64,000 bases of DNA from Farysia itapuensis (lineage: Eukaryota; Basidiomycota; Ustilaginomycetes; Ustilaginales; Ustilaginaceae): the NCBI GenBank assembly GCA_023212645.1, contig JALBYC010000010.1, positions 62,001 through 126,000 of the forward strand, written 5' to 3'. The translations under genes were made by a program, and so were the position numbers. Shown one piece after another: positions 18,062 to 27,881 of this stretch. The notes beneath the pieces are model-generated. The model searched no databases and was not told where the DNA came from. It worked only from the letters and a program-made list of their open reading frames with translations. Within the stretch, counting starts at the first letter, position 1. The number at the start of each line of letters is the position of its first letter.

Positions 18062-20320
18062 TTAGACGTCACACTCCATCTCTCGCTCTGAATTGGGTCG
18101 GCTAAGCCTACCGACATCTGGGATGTTGTTCAACAGCTGAGACAAAGTGGGCAGCGTCGGTCGTCCAGGCGGTGTCGGAGTCGAGGCACGGTCGCTTTCT
18201 CCCTCGTCAAGACGCTCAGCCTCTGATCGATTGTTCGAAGGCGTAGTCTCGCCTTCTTCAACCGCACTCTTTTTCTCGATCGAGGTCAGAATAGGAGGTA
18301 AGCGAATGCGCTCTTGCGGTTTGCTCTCCGATCCCGCCTTGGGGAAATTGATGGCAACCAGAAGATCACGAATAAGACGAATGTGATCTCGTCGTGTTGC
18401 TTCGCTGACCAGAGCGGCAGGAGGTCGACCGAGACCTTCGATTCGGGAAACACGCTCCGTCAGGCTTGGGTACAAAGAAGACGATGACGAAGGAGATGAC
18501 GGACCTGGTGATAGGCGCGTATCCGAAGCCTCGCTGTCCCGTCGAACGTGAGAGAATCGCGTACTTGTCTCGTGAGTGGAGGACGGTGTCCATCGCGCAG
18601 AGGCATGGGATGAAACACGTGGGTACAGGCCGTGCGATGTTGAGGTGCCGCCGCGCTGCACGGTCTCGCCTCGGCCGCTTTCAGATGAGCCGGCCGGGCT
18701 AACGGAACGGTAGCGGTCTGCGGAACTGGGTTCGGCAGTTGACTTGACATCCAACATCTCATCATCTTTGTCCGCGCGTGTTCCGTGTTCGATTCGATCG
18801 GGAACAGCTCGTGTGAGGGCTTCAACCCGTCGATAGCTGTGACAGCCAGCGTCCATCGGAGCCAATTGAGGCACAATGCCGGTGCCGCGAGAGACTCGAA
18901 CGTTGTCAAAGGAAGGCTGCTGCTGAGACATGTATGGATAGGCAGGGTAAGATGAGAGCTCTTCGGCTTTACTGGCACGGCTGGGAAGGTGGGCAATCGC
19001 TCGCGAGTGTGTCGAAGGCAAGGAGGTAGAGAGGATTGTCTCGTCGAATCCAGGGATGGTGTTCAAGCCATACTGAGATAGAGTGGAGAGATCAAAATCC
19101 ACAGGAGTGGGATAATCGTTCGTGCTTGATGTGGATGAGAATGAGCCAAAGTCGCGAGCTGCACTGGCACCAAGCTGAAGTAAGAAAGAGTTGAGCTGGG
19201 CCAAATCAGCGGGCTCTTGTTTGGGTGGCTGTCGCTGAGCAAAGGGCATCGCCGGTTGCGGGTCAAAGCCGGCAAGGATGGCCTGAATCGACGCATCGTC
19301 AAGACCGTTGGTGCCAAAGGTCTGATTAAGTCGATCGGCCATGTTGGCGTCGTAGGCAGGAGCCATCTTCTTGCGTCGCATGTCACCGAAGAAGTCTTCT
19401 ACTTGCTCATGCCCCCGTTTGCTACCGGCCAAATTGTGGCTGGCGTTAGCGCCCTGAGCAAGGTATGTGTATGATGTCGGGTCGGTGGTTGTCTTGCCTC
19501 GTCCATCAAGGGAAGAGGCCAGATGCATGTACGAGCCGGCTTCTTGTCTGGTGGGGTTGGTCACTGGGCTGCTGCCCTGCGGCGTCTCGAGTCGTGACGA
19601 CATTGGCGATAGGGATGCACTAGACGACACCGACTGGGCATACTGATCACGACCATAGCTGGGTCCAAATGCGGGTGAAGGGGACGGGTAGAGACCAGCT
19701 GACTGAGAAAGCCCCGGTCCATATTGCATGGAACCATAATTATCAGTCGGAAGCGTCGAGTCGTAAAGAGAGGGGTATGAGTAGCCACCGTACGGCGGTT
19801 GCTCGGCCTTTGAATATGATCGAGCGGCGGCACTTTGTGCGGCCTTGTTCTGTCGCTGCTGTTGATGTTGCTCGGTGTGAATACGCTCATGCTTCTTAAG
19901 GTCTTGCGGGCGCTTGAACGTCTTGCCACAGACATCGCAATTGTGAGGCTTGAGAGGGGTGTGAACTCGGACGTGCGAAGTGATGTGGTCACGCTTGGCA
20001 CAGCTGACATCACATCCATTCCATTTGCAAGTCAGGCAGAGGTTGTTGGTGGACTTGCGACCGACGTGATCATCACACAGATGCTTGTAGACAACTTCTG
20101 GGTCCTGGAAAATAAGTCCGCATCCGTCCCAGAGACAGGTGATGGAATGCGGCTCGCTGGCCTCCAAAGACATGTCCAAAAGAGATGAAGATGACCTCGG
20201 TGAGGCTGAAGACAGCGATGTTGCGGTGGAGATGTGGGAAGGACTGCCGTCCCTGTGAGTGCTGCTCATAGTGTAGCTCGAATGGTCGCTGGCTGAATTT
20301 GGCGAGTGTTGATAGCTCAT
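18062..20320 (-). CDS. RIM101: pH-response transcription factor PacC/Rim101
   Basis: Single exon, 752 aa from the first in-frame ATG at 20320 (MSYQHSPN...). Three C2H2 zinc fingers span about residues 56-150: [10 protein letters not shown]...[20 protein letters not shown] and [21 protein letters not shown]. This is the PacC/Rim101 arrangement that reads GCCARG. Two YPSL sequences (near residues 182 and 617) match the YPxL/I motifs that bind PalA/Rim20 and flank the processing-protease site in PacC. The C-terminal region is Ser-rich and long, as in full-length PacC, which is inactive until proteolysed at alkaline pH. It is a nuclear regulator of alkaline-response genes. A cluster of seven GCCAAG sites lies upstream and suggests autoregulation. 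Confidence 0.9.
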   Translation of the reverse strand: MSYQHSPNSASDHSSYTMSSTHRDGSPSHISTATSLSSASPRSSSSLLDMSLEASEPHSITCLWDGCGLIFQDPEVVYKHLCDDHVGRKSTNNLCLTCKWNGCDVSCAKRDHITSHVRVHTPLKPHNCDVCGKTFKRPQDLKKHERIHTEQHQQQRQNKAAQSAAARSYSKAEQPPYGGYSYPSLYDSTLPTDNYGSMQYGPGLSQSAGLYPSPSPAFGPSYGRDQYAQSVSSSASLSPMSSRLETPQGSSPVTNPTRQEAGSYMHLASSLDGRGKTTTDPTSYTYLAQGANASHNLAGSKRGHEQVEDFFGDMRRKKMAPAYDANMADRLNQTFGTNGLDDASIQAILAGFDPQPAMPFAQRQPPKQEPADLAQLNSFLLQLGASAARDFGSFSSTSSTNDYPTPVDFDLSTLSQYGLNTIPGFDETILSTSLPSTHSRAIAHLPSRASKAEELSSYPAYPYMSQQQPSFDNVRVSRGTGIVPQLAPMDAGCHSYRRVEALTRAVPDRIEHGTRADKDDEMLDVKSTAEPSSADRYRSVSPAGSSESGRGETVQRGGTSTSHGLYPRVSSHASARWTPSSTHETSTRFSHVRRDSEASDTRLSPGPSSPSSSSSLYPSLTERVSRIEGLGRPPAALVSEATRRDHIRLIRDLLVAINFPKAGSESKPQERIRLPPILTSIEKKSAVEEGETTPSNNRSEAERLDEGESDRASTPTPPGRPTLPTLSQLLNNIPDVGRLSRPNSEREMECDV

Positions 20321-21113
20321 AGCAAGGTGGAGATGGTGGATGTGATGGGGGCGACTGCTGACCCTTCGAGGTAGGTTGAGTATATGAGGGTGGTGGATGC
20401 CAAGACCGGGGCGATCTTGGCTTGGCAAAGCTAAGCACTGAGGGGCCTCGACGTCGGAAATGCGCGCTGCGTTGGTAGAGCCACGATGCTGAGGGGGGGA
20501 CGGGGCGAGGAGGCAATGGTAGAGCACAAATGCCAAGCCTCTGGACTTCGTCACAGCACTGGGCCAGTCGAGGTAATTCTAATGCCGAAATTGAAAAGAG
20601 GCTCAATCGGATAGTTTGTCATAGTGCTCTAGTGCCTCAAAATTACAAATTTTCCGCCTCGATTCCGACTGCTCTCATGCCTACCATCCAATGCCAAGAC
20701 TTTTTGGCCATGCTAGGCTTGGCATTCGTGCTTCGGTGCCTCCGCGATGCCAAGCCGTCAAAAACGTTCCGGGAAACGAATGCCAGTAAGATAGACCTGC
20801 TTCTCTCGGGCGACTTGATGGTCGCACCAAGTGTGAAGTGAGAAGACGGAGCTGTTCGATGAAAGCTCGCCTTCATTTGTGTTTTGATTGTATAACCCTT
20901 GCCGGCATCCACAGCCAGCCATTGGCAGGGACAGTTGCCGTCCTGAAATCGGACTTTCAATCTTTGTTAATCGCAGCCAAATAATGCTTTCACCAGGCGC
21001 GTATGAGCTGTAATGAAATCGGAGGTTTGCGAATTTACACGTCAAGGTTGCAATAAGTCATCGGCAAGATCGGCATAGCCCCTGCCGCTACATGTAGAAG
21101 CAGTCTGCTGCCG
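20321..21113. promoter_or_regulatory. RIM101 promoter with clustered PacC-type GCCAAG sites
   Basis: 793 bp between the RIM101 start and the stop of the ORC6-like gene. GCCAAG, on either strand, occurs at 20399-20404, 20416-20421, 20421-20426, 20532-20537, 20693-20698, 20718-20723 and 20749-20754. Most copies share a preceding T (TGCCAAG). It is the known PacC binding core. The rest of the stretch shows no gene. Confidence 0.65.
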
Positions 21114-22071
21114 TCAAACGTTGTCTAGCGTCGATATACTGATCAAAAAGTCCCTCGGATAGTCGTGATAGCGCCAAGTGGTGTTGGTGTTCCAGACAAG
21201 AGTACCAAAAGCATCCTGTATTTGTTTGCGGCGAAGACTGTGTAAGCGCTGATGTACGGCTTGCTCGTCGGGATCGAGTATAGCTTGACCCGAAGCGACA
21301 TCAAGACCAAATACAATTCGGCTCATGCGCTTGCGCTTGGGCGGTCGTATGCGTGGCAAGTGTGAGATCTGCGCAGGTGGGAGAGTCGCTGTCTGGGCAA
21401 GAGTGTTGGTGATCGCAGGACTGACACTGGCTTCAGAAGTCTGAGCGGCTGAGTTTTGTGGTCTTGACTTCTTGGCAATGGTACTCGACTCGGTTGCGCG
21501 CATCGTACTGTCAAAAAGACTACCAGCTTGCACCGCCTGAGCCCTGGCTAACAGTGCTTGCTGAGTGTGGCCACTCGCAGCACTTCTGCCTCTAACCTTG
21601 GATGCCAGCGGAGACGAATTTGTGGTAAGAGAAGTTCTGAGGGCCTCACTCCCAATTTGACTCGACACAAAGCCACCTGCTTCGCTGCGCGGTGGCGCAA
21701 CGACAGATTGGGAAGAGGCGGGACGAGATACGGCTTGGACTGCGCTTCGAAAGTCTCGCTCGGCTGTAGCAAATTTGTCAGGCGTCAGACCGCTGGCTCG
21801 TATGGCTGAGGACCTGTCGGGCGTCTGCAGATCCAGACTGTGGAACTCGTCAGTAGATGAACGAGCTCCTGCAACGACTAATGACTCACCTTTCTGCCGC
21901 CAACAAACAGCATACTGCAATGACACCAGTACCGGCGTTTCTCACCGCTTTCGCATTTCCTCGGCGGGACCACACATCCACTGCGGCCATATACGACTCG
22001 ACCCTATCGATCAGTGCGCCCGATCGCACACCGCATAGTGTTTGTACTTGAGCTCGTCTTGATGCTGACAT
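21114..22071 (-). CDS. ORC6: Probable origin recognition complex subunit 6
   Basis: Two exons by my splicing: 21890-22071 and 21114-21837, with a 52-nt intron (GTGAGT...CCACAG); 301 aa. The N-terminal 95 residues are helical. The elements RNAGTGVIAVCCLLAAESLD and AIRASGLTPDKFATAERDF parallel the TFIIB/cyclin-like fold of Orc6, where a Cys/Ala-rich helix precedes a SGLxxxxY/F segment. The middle is Ser/Ala-rich and likely disordered. A basic patch (PPKRKRMSR) precedes a conserved-looking C-terminal helix region ending DYPRDFLISI. Orc6 binds origins within ORC in the nucleus. The assignment rests on this short similarity and could be wrong. It shares a 213-bp divergent promoter with DPS1. Confidence 0.5.
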
Positions 22072-22284
22072 CCTACCAACGAGATCTGATGTCGTAGAGG
22101 TCCATCAACAGTTGAATGTTGAACGTCCAGCTTCCAAGCTCCGAGTCCCGAAGATATTCAAATGTGAAGATAATGAGGTTAACAAAATCAATAGGGACAG
22201 TAACAAAATGCGAGTCACATTTCTTCTTGCGCTCAGACAAGGTGTTCTTCCTTCACACCAACTCTTCGACCCTCCGATCAGAAA

Positions 22285-23967
22285 ATGGCTGATCAGACCA
22301 CAGCATCTCAAGAACACCCTCCTGCTGTCCCTGTAGAGGCACAACCTGAGGGAACAGAGGAGCTTAATCCTGACGGTACACCGTTGTCGGACAACCAAAA
22401 GAAGAAGCGTGCAGCCAAGGCGGAGAAAGAACGTATCAAGGCCGAAAAAGCAGCCAAGGTAGCAGCCGAAAAGGCATCTCGTGAAGCCGCTGATGTCGAC
22501 TTTGCCTCGCAAAATTACGGCAAGCTGCCACTCAACATGTCGCAAGAGCGCAGCGGACGTACGTTCACCAAGATTGCCGACATTAGCCCGGAGCGAGACG
22601 GTGAATCAATCGTCTTGACAGCTCGCGTCCAGACAAGTCGAGCTCCTTCCGCCAAACTTGTGTTCTTGACATTCCGACAAGGCGTGGACTGCATCCAAGC
22701 TACGCTTGCTCAGGCTCCCGAAAAAGTCTCGCGACAGATGACCAAGTGGGCGTCTGGCTTGGCCGCCGAGACGATTGTACTGGTGGAGGGCACCATTGCC
22801 AAGACACCTAAGCCCGTCGAGTCTGCCACGGTTACAGTCAAAGAAGCAGAAATCAAGATCACCAAGATTCACTCGACGAGCGAGATTGCCTTCGAGCAGT
22901 TGCCCTTCGGTGTTGACGATGCGACCCGCTCTGAGGTCGAGATTCAAGCAAGTCAACAAACCGATCGACCACTGCCTCCGATTGCCCTCGACACCCGACT
23001 CGACAACCGTGTGCTGGAGCTGCGTACTACAACGAATCAGGCTATCTTCCGCCTGACCCACGGTGTCTGCAAACTCTTCCGAGAATATCTTGACGGTCTG
23101 GACTTTGTTGAAATTCATAGTCCCAAGCTGCAGGGCGCTGCTACCGAGAGCGGTGCTTCCGTGTTCAAGGTCTCTTACTTCAAAGGACAGGCATTCTTGG
23201 CTCAGAGTCCGCAGCTGGCCAAGCAGATGGCCATCGCCGCCGACTTTGGCCGAGTCTATGAGATTGGACCAGTTTTTCGCGCCGAAGATTCCAACACGCA
23301 CCGACACATGACCGAATTTACTGGTCTCGACCTGGAAATGGCATTCAACGAGCACTACCACGAGGTTGTCGATGTCCTCGACGGTCTCTTCACCTTCATC
23401 TTCCGAGAGCTGCCAAAGCGTTACCGCAAGGAAATTGATGCTGTCAAACGTCAATTCCCCTGCGAGGAGTTTTTGCTGCCAGAGAAGACTGTGCGATTGC
23501 AGTACAAGGATGCCATCGCCATGTTGCGCGAGAACGGAAAAGAACTGGATGACCTGGAGGACTTGTCAACAGAGATGGAGCGCACGCTTGGCGGCCTTGT
23601 GCGAGACAAGTACAAAACCGACTTCTTCATGCTGGACAAATTCCCGTTGGCAATCCGACCGTTCTACACGATGCCCGACCCAGCTGATCCTAAGTATTCC
23701 AACTCGTATGACTTCTTCATGCGTGGTCAAGAGATTCTATCCGGTGCTCAGCGAGTCCATGACGCTTCGTTCTTGGAAAAGCGAATGGCCGAATTCGGCA
23801 TCCCTGTGGAATCCATGAAGCACTACGTGGAGGCCTTCCGACTGGGATGCCCACCTCACGCCGGTGGAGGTATCGGCTTGGAGCGAGTCGTCATGTTCTA
23901 CCTTGGTCTCGGCAACATTCGAAGAGCGTCCATGTTCCCTCGAGACCCTAAGAGACTAGACCCTTGA
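22285..23967 (+). CDS. DPS1: Aspartyl-tRNA synthetase, cytosolic
   Basis: Single exon, 560 aa. A Lys/Ala-rich N-terminal extension (KKKRAAKAEKERIKAEKAAK) of the kind that helps bind tRNA precedes an OB-fold anticodon-binding domain (about 90-210). The class II catalytic core follows, with motif 2 FRAEDSNTHRHMTEFTGLDLEM near residue 330 and motif 3 GGGIGLERVVMFYLGLGNIRRASMFPRDPKRLDP at the C-terminus. The enzyme charges tRNA-Asp with aspartate in the cytoplasm. The ending and the extension are typical of the eukaryotic cytosolic AspRS rather than the mitochondrial form. It converges with the CPSF6-like gene at 99 bp. Confidence 0.95.
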   Translation: MADQTTASQEHPPAVPVEAQPEGTEELNPDGTPLSDNQKKKRAAKAEKERIKAEKAAKVAAEKASREAADVDFASQNYGKLPLNMSQERSGRTFTKIADISPERDGESIVLTARVQTSRAPSAKLVFLTFRQGVDCIQATLAQAPEKVSRQMTKWASGLAAETIVLVEGTIAKTPKPVESATVTVKEAEIKITKIHSTSEIAFEQLPFGVDDATRSEVEIQASQQTDRPLPPIALDTRLDNRVLELRTTTNQAIFRLTHGVCKLFREYLDGLDFVEIHSPKLQGAATESGASVFKVSYFKGQAFLAQSPQLAKQMAIAADFGRVYEIGPVFRAEDSNTHRHMTEFTGLDLEMAFNEHYHEVVDVLDGLFTFIFRELPKRYRKEIDAVKRQFPCEEFLLPEKTVRLQYKDAIAMLRENGKELDDLEDLSTEMERTLGGLVRDKYKTDFFMLDKFPLAIRPFYTMPDPADPKYSNSYDFFMRGQEILSGAQRVHDASFLEKRMAEFGIPVESMKHYVEAFRLGCPPHAGGGIGLERVVMFYLGLGNIRRASMFPRDPKRLDP

Positions 23968-24066
23968 TCAACACGATTCTTAGCTAGCAATATACGCAAT
24001 ACGCCATACTGTGTTATTTATGCTTTTCAAGCGACTGAGTAATGGTGACAACTTCCCCGTGAGAAT

Positions 24067-25163
24067 CTAATTGTCTTCCATGCGGTGACGTTTGCGGTCG
24101 CGGTCGTCTGCGCCAGCACCGGGCGGGGTCTGGCCGCCGCCTGCACCGGCCATAGGCACCGCGCCAACGTGCATTCCTCCCATTGGCATGCCCATACCCA
24201 TCATCGATATACCGCCGTTGTTGCCGAAGAAGTTAGGATTAAAATGCCCAGTCTGTCCACCTCGGCCCCCGTGACTTCCACCTCGACCGCCTCCGCCACG
24301 ACCATAAGGGCGACTACCTCCGTTGCCCATCATACCCATCATCATAGGGTTCATCATATTCATCGGGGGACCGCCGTTGCCACCCATACGGATGGGGGCG
24401 CCTGCCATCGGGTAAGGCTGCTGGCCGCCTTGCCTCAGACCACCTCCACCTCGGCCAGTCGTGCTTCCTCCACGCGGCGCTCGCTCGTTTCGTGGTGGTG
24501 GGTCCTTGGGCATTGTGCGGAACGGATTGCCGTTGGCACTAGTGGTTAAGGTCACATTTGCCTTTTTTGATTGGAATTCGTTGTCGTCAAACCATTGCTT
24601 GATGCGACCTGCTGCGTCTTCACCATCGGTTTCAATGAAGGCAACTCCTTTGCTCTTGCCGTTGACTTTGTGTTCCGAGAACGTGATGTCTTGGAGACTG
24701 ACATGAACATCAACAGACGCTGCTATTTGACGAAGCTCTTCGTCTGTAGCCCACCAGTTCAAGTCACCAATATACACCGCATTCTGGATGCTTGGATCCG
24801 TTACTTTTGGCTTCGTCGATGTAGATGATCTTGTAGCAGTCGAGGACGGAGCCTGTGCCATGATGTGATCTTCTGGCTGCCGTGAATAGGATGAAGAAGC
24901 ATGTTGTAGCGAGGACGTGGACGGTTTCTCATCAATCGAATCACCGCGTTGCCGCTTGCTTGACTGAGCCCGCGACGTATGGGATTGGTCGTCGGCGTAT
25001 GGCTCAGTCTTTGCTTCTGGTAGTTCCTCCTCGGTCTTTGACACCACATCCGAGTATAGATCGTCCTGTCAAGCGGTAAGCGATGAGTGTAAGTGCACGA
25101 AGCGAGCACGGACTAGTCTGCGTTGCTACCCGAACTCACGCTGTACAGATCAAAGTCGTCCAT
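24067..25163 (-). CDS. CPSF6/7-like RRM protein (cleavage factor Im type)
   Basis: Two exons by my splicing: 25140-25163 (24 nt, MDDFDLYS) and 24067-25065; 340 aa. The N-terminus repeats an acidic DLYS/DDLYSDV motif, as in animal CPSF6 (DLYDDV-like). An RRM spans about residues 100-170 with RNP2 [10 protein letters not shown] and RNP1-like KSKGVAFIE; the WW after the loop and TDEEL are CPSF6-like. The C-terminal half is Gly/Met/Arg-rich with RGGGG runs and ends [11 protein letters not shown]. It is probably a nuclear 3'-end processing or mRNA-binding factor. Proteins of this type without the RS domain are also called RRM/RGG proteins in fungi, so the complex assignment is an inference. Confidence 0.7.
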
Positions 25164-25512
25164 GACGGAAGCAACGGTTCAATTCGCTTATTGCTGTGAT
25201 TACAGGCAAAGGAACAACGCTTCTATGTCCAGGTCTGTCAAGGAAGTGACACTACAAAGTCTGGTAAGGCTGCGTGCGTGGGTGCCCAGAGAAGCCGAGA
25301 TTATGGTGGACCTGATTCTGACAGGTGGAGACCCTGGAAGGCAGGTGGGTCGATCACGAATTAGTCATGCTTACACAGTTGCATTCAGCGGCACTTCGGC
25401 GAAAGACCGAAATGCCAACCTGACTCGATTGACAGACAACTGGAAGATCCTGAAAGAAAGGTAGATAAACCTCTGTTAGCTGTCACGAGGACGATCCCCA
25501 CCCAATACCATC
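25164..25512. promoter_or_regulatory. Divergent promoter CPSF6-like / LYS1
   Basis: 349 bp between divergent ATGs, with no supported ORF. TGACTC at 25421-25426, about 90 bp before LYS1, matches the Gcn4 core and would fit general amino-acid control of a lysine gene. A single 6-mer is weak evidence. Confidence 0.4.
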
Positions 25513-26688
25513 ATGTCTTCACAGCGACAACCCCTGTACCTCCGATGCGAGATGAAGCCGGCTGAGCACCGCGCTGCTCTGACGCCGACGACAGCCAAGA
25601 AGCTCATTGACGCCGGTTTCGACATCACCGTGGAGAGTGACCCACAGCGCATCTTTGACGACAAAGAGTACACCGATGTCGGTTGCAAACTCGCTTCCCA
25701 CAACACCTTTCACTCACTGCCGAAAGACATTCCCATTATTGGCCTCAAGGAACTGGAAGAGCCGGGCCCGGATCTTCCTCACACTCACATCCAGTTTGCA
25801 CACTGCTACAAGAAGCAGGCTGGCTGGGTCGATGTGCTCGGCAGATTCAAGCGTGGCGGAGGCAAGTTGTACGACCTCGAGTTCCTGGAAGACAAGAGCG
25901 GTCGACGTGTGGCTGCTTTCGGCTGGCACGCCGGCTTTGCGGGTGCCGCTCTTGGTCTGCTTGCTCTCGCGGAACAGGTGCAGGGCGACAAGTCCGGCAG
26001 ACTTGGAAGCCAGAAAGCATATCCAAACGAGAGTGCCCTGATTCAACACGCCAAAAAGCAGATTGAGCACATCAAGAAGTCCAGATCGGACGGAAAAGTC
26101 AAGGCACTGGTCGTTGGCGCGCTTGGTCGCTGCGGACGTGGAGCCATAGACTTTTTCGAGAAGGCTGGTGTGGCATCCGAGGATATTGTGCGCTGGGATA
26201 TGAAGGAGACGTCAGCCAAGAACGGACCGTACCAGGAGCTATTGGATGTCGACATCTTCGTCAACTGCATCTACCTGACTGCCAAGATTCCGCCCTTCCT
26301 CGATCAGCCCACCATCGAGGCCGCTGGCAAGGATCGTCGTCTCGGCGTTGTTGTCGACGTCAGCTGTGACACGACGAACCCTAACAATCCCTTGCCCATC
26401 TACAATATCAACACTACATTTGACAAGCCTACAGTCGACGTCGAAACGGGTGCGGGCAATCCTCCTCTCACTGTTATCTCGATCGACCATCTGCCAACGT
26501 TGCTGCCCCGAGAAAGCTCTGAAGGCTTTTCTGCCGATCTCCTGCCCAGCCTGCTGCAACTGCCGTTGGTGCTAGGCAAGGACACGACCCAAGAGAGTGA
26601 ACTCGAGGAAGGCAAGGGCGCTGTATGGCAGCGTGCTGAGAAGCTTTTCCGACACCACCTCTCCGCTGCTGAAAAAGAAGGCGCATAA
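25513..26688 (+). CDS. LYS1: Saccharopine dehydrogenase (NAD+, L-lysine-forming)
   Basis: Single exon, 391 aa, near the usual family length of about 370. Seen: MKPAEHRAALTP at the N-terminus, LKELEEPGPDLPHTHIQFAHCYKKQAGW, GWHAGFAGAALGLLA and the Rossmann loop ALVVGALGRCGRGAIDF, with DVSCDTTNPNNPLPIYNINTTF near the C-terminus. These are characteristic of Lys1, which catalyses the last step of the alpha-aminoadipate lysine pathway: saccharopine + NAD+ to lysine + 2-oxoglutarate. The enzyme is usually peroxisomal or cytosolic; here the C-terminus KEGA is not a clear PTS1. A TGACTC Gcn4-like core lies about 90 bp upstream. Confidence 0.94.
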   Translation: MSSQRQPLYLRCEMKPAEHRAALTPTTAKKLIDAGFDITVESDPQRIFDDKEYTDVGCKLASHNTFHSLPKDIPIIGLKELEEPGPDLPHTHIQFAHCYKKQAGWVDVLGRFKRGGGKLYDLEFLEDKSGRRVAAFGWHAGFAGAALGLLALAEQVQGDKSGRLGSQKAYPNESALIQHAKKQIEHIKKSRSDGKVKALVVGALGRCGRGAIDFFEKAGVASEDIVRWDMKETSAKNGPYQELLDVDIFVNCIYLTAKIPPFLDQPTIEAAGKDRRLGVVVDVSCDTTNPNNPLPIYNINTTFDKPTVDVETGAGNPPLTVISIDHLPTLLPRESSEGFSADLLPSLLQLPLVLGKDTTQESELEEGKGAVWQRAEKLFRHHLSAAEKEGA

Positions 26689-26763
26689 CAAAACAGTGCC
26701 ACAGATGAATATAGATTGTACGCAATCCTGCTTGACGTGTGATGTGCTTGTATGTAAGTGAGA

Positions 26764-27312
26764 CTAGCTCGTCTGTCGGGCAGCGGGGTTTAAGCTCTTT
26801 TGTGGGACAGCGTGCCCCTTTGCAACAGGTTCATTGCTAATGCTGGTGTTTTGCATCTTTTGTTTTTGCTTTTGAAGTCGTGTGAGCTCAAAGTAACAGG
26901 ATGCACAGATGTGGTGGAATAGTTTCGGCTTGCCACAAGCACTGCAGTGAACCAAGTCGATGCGGTCCTTGAGTCCTTTGTTGGCGCTGCGCATTCTTTT
27001 TCTCGAGTGAGAGACCTTACTCTTGGGTGCGGCAAGCAGTATTCCGTTCCAGAGGGCGGAGCCAAGTTCTGCAGCTTTGTCGGACCATGACGAGGATGTA
27101 GCTCCAGGAGATTGATGAGGTGTTGCCAAAGCCAAGGCCAGTGGTGGCTGATCTGAAGACTCTGAAAACCAAGAAGAGGAAGATGATGTCGATGGCAAGT
27201 GACGAGCGATCACTGACGGAACGGCCAAGCGATACTGCCTCGTACCGAGCTGAACGACAGCCCGTAGGTTGCGAGCCATGCTTTGTGAAGACGGTACTGC
27301 TGTCGGTCGCAT
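26764..27312 (-). CDS. MRPL32: Mitochondrial ribosomal protein bL32m (Mrpl32)
   Basis: 182 aa from the first good ATG at 27312. Upstream codons are open but non-ATG. Residues 1-95 are basic, Ser-rich and free of acidic runs at the start, a mitochondrial presequence. The mature part starts near KSKVSHSRKRMRSANKGLKDR, the highly conserved L32 N-terminus, and carries two C-x2-C pairs (CSACGKP and CASC) that form the zinc site. The protein belongs to the large mitoribosomal subunit. In yeast its presequence is cut by the m-AAA protease. A Gln/Lys-rich tail follows the zinc site. It converges with LYS1, 75 bp between stops. Confidence 0.88.
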   Translation of the reverse strand: MRPTAVPSSQSMARNLRAVVQLGTRQYRLAVPSVIARHLPSTSSSSSWFSESSDQPPLALALATPHQSPGATSSSWSDKAAELGSALWNGILLAAPKSKVSHSRKRMRSANKGLKDRIDLVHCSACGKPKLFHHICASCYFELTRLQKQKQKMQNTSISNEPVAKGHAVPQKSLNPAARQTS

Positions 27313-27668
27313 AAGGAGCTGTCGGGCAATCACATGAATGAGGGAGATCGTGAGAGCAGAACGGATCCTTCTTGAGCAGCAAAATCTCTTCGCTTCTCGC
27401 GCGATAATTACGGTTAACACCCCTCAGCAATTTCTCCACCTCTTTTTTTGGCGAGTTTTTGATGTAGGAAAACGGACAACTCACAACTTTTTCCATGTGT
27501 CACCATTGGGCACATCCGCACATGTCTGCTATAGCGATCCCGACGAGACTGCTGCGACAGCAATGCACGAAAAAGCCTTGCCTTCTCTACGGTCTTGAGC
27601 CTGACCGTAGGTCTGCACTAGCTTCGACACATATGCACGTCTCAGCAACACGTAGTTTTAGCTGCAGT
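27313..27668. promoter_or_regulatory. MRPL32 upstream region
   Basis: 356 bp upstream of MRPL32 up to the small Cys-rich ORF. It contains a T-rich tract at 27437-27450 and no supported gene or named element. Confidence 0.35.
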
Positions 27669-27881
27669 ATGATCAATCAACGTCGAAAATGGTGCACCTG
27701 TCCAAAATGTCAGGGCAAGCTAGTAGCGTACACAGCGTACCTGAAGCACAACTCTCTAAAAGTCACTGAAGGATCACGGGATGAGACGACAAAGCCATCA
27801 TTGCCGGTCACGTCGCTTCAGGAAGGCACATCAGTGGAAGCAAACGATCACCCAAACGAACACCAGCAACCGCAAACATGA
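27669..27881 (+). CDS. Small Cys-rich ORF, possible Tnp2/CxC transposon relic
   Basis: 70 aa from the ATG at 27669. The core RRKWCTCPKCQGKLVAYTAYLKHN has the C-x-C-x2-C-x-G...H spacing often seen at the N-terminus of basidiomycete Tnp2/KDZ-type transposase-associated proteins. The rest (SRDETTKPSLPVTSLQEG...) is polar and featureless. The frame is open further upstream (from about 27495) but with no better start. It sits at the edge of a 2.7-kb gene-poor stretch, which fits a decayed element. It may instead be a spurious ORF: there is no recognisable transposase core downstream. Confidence 0.3.
   Translation: MINQRRKWCTCPKCQGKLVAYTAYLKHNSLKVTEGSRDETTKPSLPVTSLQEGTSVEANDHPNEHQQPQT

Noticed and set aside
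20321..20554. N-terminal extension of RIM101 upstream of 20320
   Set aside because: It has no ATG in frame, is rich in His/Pro without family similarity, and overlaps the GCCAAG promoter cluster.
22606..23454. About 280-codon open frame antisense to the aspartyl-tRNA synthetase
   Set aside because: It is a shadow of conserved synthetase coding sequence, with no motif of its own.
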